The translations under genes and the position numbers were made by a program. 64,000 bases of DNA from Pseudomonas sp. Lineage in GTDB: Bacteria; Pseudomonadota; Gammaproteobacteria; Pseudomonadales; Pseudomonadaceae. This document shows, in pieces, positions 34,675 through 42,190 of the stretch. The notes beneath the pieces are model-generated. The model saw nothing but the letters and a program-made list of their open reading frames with translations. It made no database searches and was not told where the DNA came from. Within the stretch, counting starts at the first letter, position 1. Each line of letters starts with the position of its first letter. Location of the stretch: NCBI RefSeq assembly GCF_030150285.1, contig NZ_JASLGE010000023.1, positions 17,400-81,399 of the forward strand, in the 5' to 3' direction.

Positions 34675-35223
34675 GTGTCTATCCGTTCATTTCAGCAACA
34701 CACACCGGCCCTGGGCGAACGCGCCTTTGTCGACCGCTCGGCGGTGGTGATCGGCGATGTCGAGATCGGTGCCGACAGTTCCATCTGGCCCCTGACGGTG
34801 ATTCGCGGTGACATGCACCGCATCCGCATCGGCGCGCGCACCAGCGTGCAAGACGGCTGCGTGCTGCATATCACCCACGCCGGCCCGTTCAACCCCGACG
34901 GTTTCCCACTGCTGATCGGCGACGACGTGACCATCGCCCATAAGGTCATGCTGCACGGCTGTACCGTGGGCAGCCGCATTTTGATCGGCATGGGCAGCAT
35001 TGTGATGGACGGGGCCGTGATCGAAGACGACGTGATCGTCGGGGCCGGTAGCCTGGTGCCACCGGGCAAGCGCCTGGCCAGCGGCTTTCTGTATGTCGGC
35101 AGCCCGGTCAAAGCGGTGCGCGAACTGACTGAAAAAGAGAAAGCCTTTTTTACTTACAGCGCCGGCAACTACGTGAAACTCAAAGATCAGCACTTGGCCG
35201 AAGGCTACGATCAGCCCGCTTGA
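34675..35223 (+). CDS. Gamma-class carbonic anhydrase-like hexapeptide-repeat protein
   Basis: 182 aa left-handed beta-helix made of hexapeptide repeats (for example VVIGDVEIGADSSIWPLTVI and DDVTIAHKVMLHGCTVGSR). Three histidines expected of the trimer-interface zinc site are present in LHITHAG and TIAHKVMLHG. Homologues are called YrdA/gamma-CA; enzyme activity in bacteria is often undetected. GTG start with GAAGGAAG upstream. Matches PA0066 by position next to prlC. Confidence 0.88.
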   Translation: MSIRSFQQHTPALGERAFVDRSAVVIGDVEIGADSSIWPLTVIRGDMHRIRIGARTSVQDGCVLHITHAGPFNPDGFPLLIGDDVTIAHKVMLHGCTVGSRILIGMGSIVMDGAVIEDDVIVGAGSLVPPGKRLASGFLYVGSPVKAVRELTEKEKAFFTYSAGNYVKLKDQHLAEGYDQPA

Positions 35224-35245
35224 GCCGACTTATTTGGAGCCTTAC

Positions 35246-35893
35246 ATGCATTACCAGAACGTACTGTTCGACCTTGACGGCACCCTGACCGACCCGCGCG
35301 AGGGCATCACCCGCTCCATCCAGTATGGCTTGAGCAAAATGGGCATCGACGAACCGGACCTGACCAAACTCGAGCACTTTATCGGCCCGCCCTTGCTGCA
35401 AGCGTTTATGGAATTTTACGCCTTCAGCGAAACCCAGGCCTGGGAAGCCGTGGGCTTCTACCGCGAGCGTTTTGCCGTGACCGGCCTGTACGAAAACCGC
35501 GTGTTTGAAGGGGTTACACCGTTGCTTGAAGCCCTTGAAGGCCAAGGCCGGCAGTTGTTTATCGCCACGTCCAAGCCGCAGGTGTATGCCCGCGAAATCG
35601 CCCGCCATTTCGATTTCGCCCGCCACTTCAACGAGGTGTACGGCAGTGAACTGGACGGCACGCGCACTAATAAGGTCGAGCTGATTCGCCACTTGATGAC
35701 CGAACAAGGGCTGGACCCCGCCCAAACGCTGATGATCGGTGACCGCAAACACGACCTGATCGGCGCGCACGAGAACGGCCTGGACGCGGCGGCGGTGGGC
35801 TACGGGTTTGGCAGTTTTGAAGAGCTGAATGCGTTTGCGCCCAAGTACCACTTCGCAACCCTGGCGCAATTGCATCAAGCCTTCAAAGGCTAA
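35246..35893 (+). CDS. HAD-superfamily phosphatase (phosphoglycolate-phosphatase-like)
   Basis: 215 aa. Motif I VLFDLDGTLTDP with nucleophile Asp near 9, motif II IATSKPQ near 110, and motif III/IV LMIGDRKHDLIGA near 165; a helical cap (about 18-85) places it in subclass I. The substrate is not visible; family members act on nucleotides or phosphoglycolate. Start ATG 35246 has TTGGAG at 7 nt. Confidence 0.85.
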   Translation: MHYQNVLFDLDGTLTDPREGITRSIQYGLSKMGIDEPDLTKLEHFIGPPLLQAFMEFYAFSETQAWEAVGFYRERFAVTGLYENRVFEGVTPLLEALEGQGRQLFIATSKPQVYAREIARHFDFARHFNEVYGSELDGTRTNKVELIRHLMTEQGLDPAQTLMIGDRKHDLIGAHENGLDAAAVGYGFGSFEELNAFAPKYHFATLAQLHQAFKG

Positions 35894-36057
35894 TAAACCG
35901 CGAGCACGTTCACGGCCACCGTACGCGCTCGCCCCCCTTTCACCCTCACCAAAATAAATTTTTTGGTTATTACCAAATAGCTTCTTATTCCTTAGCGATT
36001 CTAAAAACCCTCCCTATACTGGTTCAGTAATACAAACACAGCGGGAGACGCGCACCC

Positions 36058-36639
36058 ATGGGCAACGAAGCGATTCGCTATTTGATAGTGCCGGGCTGGC
36101 AAGGTTCGTCCGACGATCATTGGCAAACCCACTGGCAAAACAGCTTACCGAACAGTGCCCGGGTGGAGCAGGCCGACTGGCTGACACCACGCCGCGAAGA
36201 CTGGATCGCAGCGCTGGCTGAAGCCATTGCGGCTGACAGCACACCGGTGATTCTGATTGCCCACAGCCTGGGGTGCATCACCGTAGCCCATTGGGCTGAA
36301 CGTGCGCCCGCCAGCTTGTTAAGCCAGGTGCGCGGTGCGTTGCTGGTGGCCCCGGCCGATGTCGAGCGCCCCACCTGCGCACCCGCCTTGCGTAACTTTG
36401 CACCGATCCCCAGCCGGACCTTGCCGTTTCCCAGCCACATTGTCAGCTCTGATAACGACGCGGCCGTCAGCGCACCGCGGGCGATGGCGTTTGCCCTGCA
36501 GTGGGGGGCCGAGATTGGCATCATCAGCGGTGCCGGGCACATCAACGTCAAATCCGGCCATCAACGCTGGGAACAAGGGTTTGCCTTTTTGTATCGCCTG
36601 CAAACCCGCATTGAGCACGGTGCCCTGCGCCGCGCCTGA
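36058..36639 (+). CDS. RBBP9/YdeN-family serine hydrolase
   Basis: 193 aa alpha/beta hydrolase of the RBBP9/YdeN type. Opening YLIVPGWQGSSDDHWQTHWQ is diagnostic; nucleophile elbow IAHSLGC (Ser near 68), Asp in SSDNDAAV near 130, His in SGAGHINV near 161. Upstream, A/T-rich sequence with -10 TATACT at 36015-36020. Next gene is the AAA+ protein 50 bp on, so probably one transcript. Substrate unknown. Confidence 0.83.
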   Translation: MGNEAIRYLIVPGWQGSSDDHWQTHWQNSLPNSARVEQADWLTPRREDWIAALAEAIAADSTPVILIAHSLGCITVAHWAERAPASLLSQVRGALLVAPADVERPTCAPALRNFAPIPSRTLPFPSHIVSSDNDAAVSAPRAMAFALQWGAEIGIISGAGHINVKSGHQRWEQGFAFLYRLQTRIEHGALRRA

Positions 36640-36689
36640 CTTTTCTGTAACGCCCGCGCCCACCCTTTGGCGGCGGGCGGGAGCCCGCC

Positions 36690-37586
36690 ATGAGCCTGCA
36701 TGAAACCTTCGGTCAGCCATTGTTGACCTTCCCTGACGCTGAAAAAAGCCCGCTGAGCATCCGCGCCAAGGCGCTGGTGTTTGTAGACCCGCGCTCGCGC
36801 CAGCTGCGCAACGACCTGGAGCAATTGGCACCGCGTGCGCTGCCGGTACTGATTCGCGGCGAGACCGGTAGCGGCAAAGAGCTGCTGGCCCGGCATATCC
36901 ATCGCGCCAGTGACCGTAGCGGGTTATTTGTGTCGGTTAACTGCGGTGCCATCAGCCCCACGTATGCAGACGCCGAATTGTTCGGCTATGCCCCCGGCAC
37001 CCATAACCGTTCGGCCAGCAGCCGCGCCGGCTGGTTCGGCTCAGCCAATGGCGGCACTTTGTACCTGGACGAAATCGGTGACTTGCCGTTAGCGATCCAG
37101 ATCAAGTTGCTGGCGGCCCTGGAAACCCATGAAGTCACCCGCGTCGGTGCCCACCAGCCCAGCCCCGTGGACGTGCGACTGGTGGCCGCCACCAGCATCG
37201 ACCTGACCCAAGCGGTCAACGCGGGCAAGTTTCACGAACGGCTGTATCACTACCTCAGCGAAGGCCGCCTGGATTTGCCCGCCTTGCGCGAACGGCCTGG
37301 GGATATTTTGTCGCTGGCCGAATATTTTCTGGGCATCTATAGCCAGCGGTTGAACCTGCCCGTGCCATTTATCAGCGACAGCGCCCAACGGGTGCTGGAG
37401 CGCCACAGCTGGCCGGGCAACACGCGGGAGCTGGAGAACGTGATTCACTTTGCGCTGCTGGTGAGTACGGGCGAAGAGATCCAGCCCGAACACCTGAACC
37501 TGCCGGATGCATTGAGTCAGATAGAGCTGTTTATCAAAGGGGCCACCGCGCAGGAACTGGCGGCGCTTAAAAACCTGCTGCCCTAG
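36690..37586 (+). CDS. Sigma-54-activator-type AAA+ protein without GAFTGA or HTH
   Basis: 298 aa composed almost only of the central AAA+ domain of bacterial enhancer-binding proteins. Walker A GETGSGKELLARHIH near 55, Walker B GTLYLDEIGDLP near 120, arginine-finger region and LPALRERPGDI near 205, and HSWPGNTRELENVI near 240 are all present. Where activators have GAFTGA the sequence reads GYAPGTHNRSAS, so the sigma-54 contact loop is lost. There is no N-terminal sensory domain and no recognisable Fis-type HTH after residue 265 (the tail ends ALSQIELFIK...LKNLLP). SfnR is the nearest kind I know; function uncertain. Confidence 0.8.
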   Translation: MSLHETFGQPLLTFPDAEKSPLSIRAKALVFVDPRSRQLRNDLEQLAPRALPVLIRGETGSGKELLARHIHRASDRSGLFVSVNCGAISPTYADAELFGYAPGTHNRSASSRAGWFGSANGGTLYLDEIGDLPLAIQIKLLAALETHEVTRVGAHQPSPVDVRLVAATSIDLTQAVNAGKFHERLYHYLSEGRLDLPALRERPGDILSLAEYFLGIYSQRLNLPVPFISDSAQRVLERHSWPGNTRELENVIHFALLVSTGEEIQPEHLNLPDALSQIELFIKGATAQELAALKNLLP

Positions 37587-37593
37587 ACCAAAA

Positions 37594-37660
37594 CCGCCAG
37601 GAGCGTGCTTGCTCACGCTCTTTGGATGGGTAAAGATCGCGAGCACGCGCGCTTTCACAG
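37594..37660. repeat. REP-type palindromes (family 1, diverged)
   Basis: CAGGAGCGTGCTTGCTCACGC and, after a short spacer, AAGATCGCGAGCACGCGCG, two related degenerate palindromes in the gap before metQ. Confidence 0.55.
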
Positions 37661-37697
37661 CGGGGCGAGTCGGAAAAAATCAAATGAACAAAATGGC

Positions 37698-37740
37698 ATA
37701 AGAAGCTGAATAAATATTATTGTTCTGGAATAAAGAAACT
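37698..37740 (+). promoter_or_regulatory. A/T-rich motif pair upstream of metQ
   Basis: ATAAGAAGCT (37698-37707) and GGAATAAAGAAACT (37727-37740) lie about 65-105 bp before metQ. Similar elements stand upstream of the 36058 and 45434 genes. Candidate activator sites, possibly for a LysR-type sulfur regulator (inference only). Confidence 0.3.
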
Positions 37741-37804
37741 CGGTATTGTTCGCTTCGTCTTCCAATAAAACCGTCGCATGAACGGTCACACTTAAGGGTA
37801 TTGC

Positions 37805-38587
37805 ATGAAAAAGGTTCTGTTGTTTACCGCACTGGCGGCTGCTTTGACGGCAGGCCTGGCACAGGCTGGCGAGAAACTGGTGGTGGCGGCGACCCCGGTT
37901 CCTCACGCTGAAATCCTTGAGCTGATCAAACCCACCCTCGCCAAAGAAGGCGTGGACCTGGACATCAAAGTCTTCACCGACTACGTACAGCCCAACGTGC
38001 AAGTCGCCGAGAAGCGCCTGGACGCCAACTATTTCCAAACCCTGCCTTACCTCGAAAGCTTCAACAAAGGTAAAGGCACCAACCTGGAAACCGTGATCGG
38101 CGTTCACGTTGAACCGTTTGGTGGCTACTCGAAGAAAGTCAAAAGCCTGGCCGAATTGAAGAACGGCGCAACCATCGCCATTCCGAACGAAGGCAGCAAC
38201 AGCGGCCGCGCCCTGATCCTGCTGCACAAGGCGGGCCTGATCGAGCTGAAAGACCCGAACAACGCGGTCTCTACCCCGAAAGACATCGCCAAGAACCCGC
38301 ACAACTTCAAGTTCAAAGAGCTGGAATCGGCGCTGCTGCCCCGCGTGCTGAACGAAGTTGACCTGGACATGATCAACACCAACTACGCGCTGGAAGCGGG
38401 CCTGAACCCGAAAACCGACGCGCTGATCATCGAAGGCTCCGATTCGCCTTACGTGAACTTCCTGGTGGCTCGCCCGGACAACAAAGACAGCGAAGCGATC
38501 CAGAAGCTGGCCAAAGCCCTGACCAGCCCAGAAGTCAAAGCCTTCATTGAGAAGAAATACAACGGTGCGGTAGTGCCAGCGTTCTAA
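37805..38587 (+). CDS. metQ: MetQ/NlpA-family substrate-binding protein
   Basis: 260 aa. Signal peptide 1-20 ends AGLAQAGEK and has no lipobox cysteine, so this is predicted soluble rather than a lipoprotein as most MetQ are. The mature part VVAATPVPHAEILELIKP, DYVQPNVQV and ANYFQTLPYLESFNK is typical of methionine-binding proteins. No metN or metI gene is adjacent, so it is an orphan. A sulfur-source role fits the neighbourhood but is inferred. Confidence 0.87.
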   Translation: MKKVLLFTALAAALTAGLAQAGEKLVVAATPVPHAEILELIKPTLAKEGVDLDIKVFTDYVQPNVQVAEKRLDANYFQTLPYLESFNKGKGTNLETVIGVHVEPFGGYSKKVKSLAELKNGATIAIPNEGSNSGRALILLHKAGLIELKDPNNAVSTPKDIAKNPHNFKFKELESALLPRVLNEVDLDMINTNYALEAGLNPKTDALIIEGSDSPYVNFLVARPDNKDSEAIQKLAKALTSPEVKAFIEKKYNGAVVPAF

Positions 38588-38605
38588 ACCACGCCCGCCT
38601 CACTG

Positions 38606-38640
38606 AAAACGCCGACGGCTCACACCGCGTCGGCGTTTTT
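38606..38640. terminator. Rho-independent terminator after metQ
   Basis: AAAACGCCGACG (38606-38617) pairs with CGTCGGCGTTTT (38628-38639) around a 10-nt loop, with T residues following. It also faces the convergent ATPase gene. Confidence 0.92.
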
Positions 38641-38653
38641 TATGGCGCACGGT

Positions 38654-39817
38654 TTAAGTGTCGGCCCAGTGCCATGCCGGTTGATCCAGCAACCGCTGGC
38701 CCACCACTTCGGTCTGGCCGAGGTTTTTCTCCAGCACGATGCAATTGCATTCGGGGTCTTGCTGCAGCGCGGCAATCAGCCGCCGCGCATGGGACACCAC
38801 CCACACTTGGGTGTGCTGCGACGCCTGAATGATCAACCGCGCCAAGGCCGGCAGCAAATCGGGGTGCAGGCTGGTTTCCGGTTCGTTGAGCACCATCATG
38901 GTGGGCGGCCGTGAGGTCAGCAGCGCCGCAATCAGCAGCAGGTAGCGCAAGGTGCCATCCGACAATTCTGCCGCCGACAAGGGCCGCAATAAGCCGTGCT
39001 GATAGAACTCAATGCCGAACCGGCCGCCGGGCATCACGTTGATGTCCAGGCGGGCACCGGGAAACGCATCGCTGATCGCGCGGTGCAAGGCTTCGGGGTC
39101 GCCCAATTCAAGGATGGTTTGCAAGGCCGCCGCCAGATCTCGGCCGTCGTGGTGCAGCACCGGGGTGCGAGTGCCCAGTTGCGGCTGACGCGCAGGCGCT
39201 TCGGGGTCGGTGCGAAAGTGATCATAAAATCGCCAGCCCCGAATGGTTTCGCGCAGGCGCACCACTTCAGGGGAGGTGTTCAGGTTGCCGATCTGATCAA
39301 ACAGGCTGTCGAACATCGGTGCGTGTTGCACCAGCACCTGCCAGCTGCGCCCTTCACGGGCGCGAATCATCGGGCCTTTGCGTTCCACCAGTTCGCTGGC
39401 CGGGCGGTAGTAGGGGCCCACCCAGAGGCTTTCATGCTTGATTTGCGGGTCGAGGGCAAACGCCGAGCGCTCCGGGATCGGCAAGCCCAGCGCGATGGCA
39501 TAGCTGAAGTCCTCTGCGGCAAAACCCAGCCGCAGGCGTTTGGTGTCCTGGCGCACGGTGGCCGTGATATCGACTTCACCGCGCTGCATACCGCGCGAAA
39601 GAGTGTGCGGCCCGGCCCAGAACGTCGATTCCAGCCCGCCTTCACGGGCCAGGGCATTGATGACCCCGCCCTGGGCGGTTTCGGCCAACAGCCGCAAGGC
39701 CCGGTACAGGTTGGATTTACCGCTGCCATTAGGGCCCGTCACCAGGTTGAGCCGGGCCAGCGGAATCACCAACTGGTTGATCGAGCGGTAATTGGCCACA
39801 GCGAGGGTCGTTAGCAT
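38654..39817 (-). CDS. AAA family ATPase (RecF/SMC-like, ABC type)
   Basis: 387 aa. Opens LTTLAVANYRSINQL then LVTGPNGSGKSNLYRALRLL (Walker A near 30). Late in the protein come the signature AELSDGTLRYL near 285, Walker B MMVLNEPETSLHPDLLPAL near 315 and the switch histidine VVSHARRL near 345, giving one complete ABC-type head with no coiled coil and no TOPRIM domain. It is a stand-alone gene. Homologues are common and largely uncharacterised; a repair or defence role cannot be told from sequence. Confidence 0.82.
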   Translation of the reverse strand: MLTTLAVANYRSINQLVIPLARLNLVTGPNGSGKSNLYRALRLLAETAQGGVINALAREGGLESTFWAGPHTLSRGMQRGEVDITATVRQDTKRLRLGFAAEDFSYAIALGLPIPERSAFALDPQIKHESLWVGPYYRPASELVERKGPMIRAREGRSWQVLVQHAPMFDSLFDQIGNLNTSPEVVRLRETIRGWRFYDHFRTDPEAPARQPQLGTRTPVLHHDGRDLAAALQTILELGDPEALHRAISDAFPGARLDINVMPGGRFGIEFYQHGLLRPLSAAELSDGTLRYLLLIAALLTSRPPTMMVLNEPETSLHPDLLPALARLIIQASQHTQVWVVSHARRLIAALQQDPECNCIVLEKNLGQTEVVGQRLLDQPAWHWADT

Positions 39818-40010
39818 GGGCTAGCCTCTTTTTTCGTCACGGGGGCAGGTCACGATGGGCAGCGCATCACGCTCTGGCATTTATATCGCCGCCTACACCC
39901 GTTTTTACACTGAATCGCGGTTGGCACATAGAACGCCACGGACTAGGATCCCTGATCTACGCTATCAAGCGTTTCTAAATGTTAAATCAGCATCAGGCAA
40001 AGGAGCATGC

Positions 40011-41102
40011 ATGGTGGGTCCACGAAACACAGGGGTTTTGGGCTTGAGCTTGCTGGTGCTGTTAACCGCGTGCGGAAAGGAAAGCCCAAAGGAGCCATTA
40101 TCGCCTCGCGTCTATGTGCAGCAGGTCAGCAGCCGCGAATATGCTTCGCCCATTCTGCTCAGTGGCGACATTCAGGCCCGGGTCGAGACCCAGTTGTCAT
40201 TCCGGGTGGGCGGCAAGGTGATCGAGCGCACGGTCGATGTCGGCGATCACATCAAGGCCAACCAAGTGCTGGCACGCCTTGACCCCAAAGACTTGAACAT
40301 CCAGGTACGCACGGCGCAAGCCAGCGTGGCCGCGCAAAAAGCGCAAGTGGCGCAAACCGGGCAGGCCTATGTTCGTCAGCAAAAGCTACTGCCCAAGGGC
40401 TACACCAGCCAAAGCGAATATGACGCCGCCAACGCCGCGTTTCTGAGCGCAAAAAGCGCCCTTGCCGCCGCACAGGCGCAACTGGACAACGCCCGCGAGC
40501 AACTGAGCTACAGCCAGTTGGAAGCCGAAGCCCCAGGCATTATTACCGCGCGCCGGGCGGAAGTCGGGCAAGTGGTGCAGGCCACCATGCCGATGTTTAC
40601 CTTGGCCCGCGACGGGGCCCGCGACGCGGTCTTCAATGTGTATGAATCGCTGTTCATTGAGCCGCCCAAAGACCCCACCGTGCACGTCACCTTGCTGAGC
40701 GATCCGAGCATCCAGGTCAAAGGCCAGATCCGCGAAATCACCCCCACCGTGTCAGCTCAAAGCGGCACGCTACAAATCAAGGTACAGCTCGATGAGTTGC
40801 CCAAAGGCATGAACCTGGGCTCAGTGGTCAGCATCAACCTCACCCCGGCCCCCAGCCCCAGCATTGAGCTTCCCTGGTCGGCCCTCACCAAAGACGTCAG
40901 CGAGCCCGCCGTATGGGTCACGGACGAGAACAGCATCGTGCGTTTGCAGCGGGTCAAGGTGGCACGCTACCTGACCGGCAGTGTGATCGTCAGCGAAGGC
41001 CTCAAGGATGGAGAACGTGTCGTGATCGCAGGCGGGCAGTTGCTGCACCCCGGTATCAAGGTTGAGATTGCGCCTCTCCCGGCACAGGGGGCGCAATTAT
41101 GA
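40011..41102 (+). CDS. RND efflux periplasmic adaptor (first, TriA-like)
   Basis: 363-aa membrane fusion lipoprotein. Signal peptide with lipobox LLTAC (Cys near 18), then barrel-sandwich SFRVGGKVIERTVDVGDHIKANQVLARLDP, an alpha-hairpin rich in Ala/Gln (about 95-160), and a C-terminal membrane-proximal domain. Start ATG 40011 has AAAGGAG upstream; the frame open before it is non-coding. Overlaps the second adaptor gene by 4 bp. Two adaptors with one RND pump is the TriABC arrangement. Confidence 0.86.
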   Translation: MVGPRNTGVLGLSLLVLLTACGKESPKEPLSPRVYVQQVSSREYASPILLSGDIQARVETQLSFRVGGKVIERTVDVGDHIKANQVLARLDPKDLNIQVRTAQASVAAQKAQVAQTGQAYVRQQKLLPKGYTSQSEYDAANAAFLSAKSALAAAQAQLDNAREQLSYSQLEAEAPGIITARRAEVGQVVQATMPMFTLARDGARDAVFNVYESLFIEPPKDPTVHVTLLSDPSIQVKGQIREITPTVSAQSGTLQIKVQLDELPKGMNLGSVVSINLTPAPSPSIELPWSALTKDVSEPAVWVTDENSIVRLQRVKVARYLTGSVIVSEGLKDGERVVIAGGQLLHPGIKVEIAPLPAQGAQL

Positions 41103-42190
41103 GCCGGTCATTGCTCAACCGCTTGTGGCTTGCCCCGCTGGCCGGCGCGCTGTTGCTCGGCTGCACCGAAGAACACGCTGAACCGCTGCCTGTGCGCCCC
41201 GCGCTGTATGTCGTGGCGCAGCCCCAAACGAGCGATCAGCTGGGGCGCTTTGCCGGCAATATTGAAGCGCGCTACGAGAGCACGCTGGGGTTTCGCGTAC
41301 CCGGCCGTATTGTGCGGCGCTATCACGACGTGGGCACACAGGTGAAGGAGGGCGATATTCTGGCCAGCCTCGACCCTACCGATCAGCAAAATAACCTGCG
41401 CGCCGCTCAAGGCGACCTGGCCAAAGTGCGCGCCCAACTGATCAATGCCCAAGCCAACGCACGTCGCCAGCAAGAGCTGTTCGACCGGGGCGTGGGCGCA
41501 AAAGCGCAACTGGACACGGCCCAAGCCGATCTTAAAACCACCGCAGCGTCGGTGACGCAGGCCGAGGCCGCGGTCAACCAGGCCCAGGACCAACTCAATT
41601 ACTGCAACCTGCGCGCCGATCATGACGCCGTGATTACCCACTGGCAGGCCGAGGCCGGCCAAGTGGTGAGCGTCGGTGAAGAAGTGGTCACGCTGGCCCG
41701 CCCCGAAATCAAGGAAGCAGTGATTGACCTGCCGGGACAACTGGCCGAAGCCTTACCGCCGGGCATTGAGTTCCGCGTGGCGGGGCAACTCGACCCGAAC
41801 GTCAACACCGCCGCCCACGTGCGCGAAATCGCCCCACAAGCCGACAGCGCCACCCGCACCCGACGCACCCGCCTGACCCTCGACCAAACCCCGGCGGCCT
41901 TCCGCCTGGGCAGTTCGGTCAGCGTGACCGTCAGCTACCCCATTGCCGAGCACTTCAAAATCCCGCTGACCGCCCTGCAAGAGGTGGATGGCCGCACGCA
42001 AGTCTGGATCATTGATAAGACGGCGCACACCGTCACCCCACAACAGGTCAGCGTGCTGCGCCAACGTGGCAAAAACGTGCTGTTGGCAGGCGGTTTGAAA
42101 CGCGGCGACTACGTGGTCAGCGCAGGGGTGCACAGCCTCACCCCGGGACAGACAGTCAGACTCGATCTCGATAAGGAAGCCTCACAATGA
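41099..42190 (+). CDS. RND efflux periplasmic adaptor (second, TriB-like)
   Basis: 363 aa. Lipoprotein signal with LLLGC (Cys near 21). The same adaptor layout as the preceding gene: GFRVPGRIVRRYHDVGTQVKEGDILASLDP near 65, a long alpha-hairpin (QANARRQQELFDRGVGAKAQLDTAQADL region) and beta-barrel. Clearly a diverged paralogue, not a recent duplication. Overlaps both neighbours by 4 bp, so the three proteins are translated as a unit. Confidence 0.87.
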   Translation: MSRSLLNRLWLAPLAGALLLGCTEEHAEPLPVRPALYVVAQPQTSDQLGRFAGNIEARYESTLGFRVPGRIVRRYHDVGTQVKEGDILASLDPTDQQNNLRAAQGDLAKVRAQLINAQANARRQQELFDRGVGAKAQLDTAQADLKTTAASVTQAEAAVNQAQDQLNYCNLRADHDAVITHWQAEAGQVVSVGEEVVTLARPEIKEAVIDLPGQLAEALPPGIEFRVAGQLDPNVNTAAHVREIAPQADSATRTRRTRLTLDQTPAAFRLGSSVSVTVSYPIAEHFKIPLTALQEVDGRTQVWIIDKTAHTVTPQQVSVLRQRGKNVLLAGGLKRGDYVVSAGVHSLTPGQTVRLDLDKEASQ

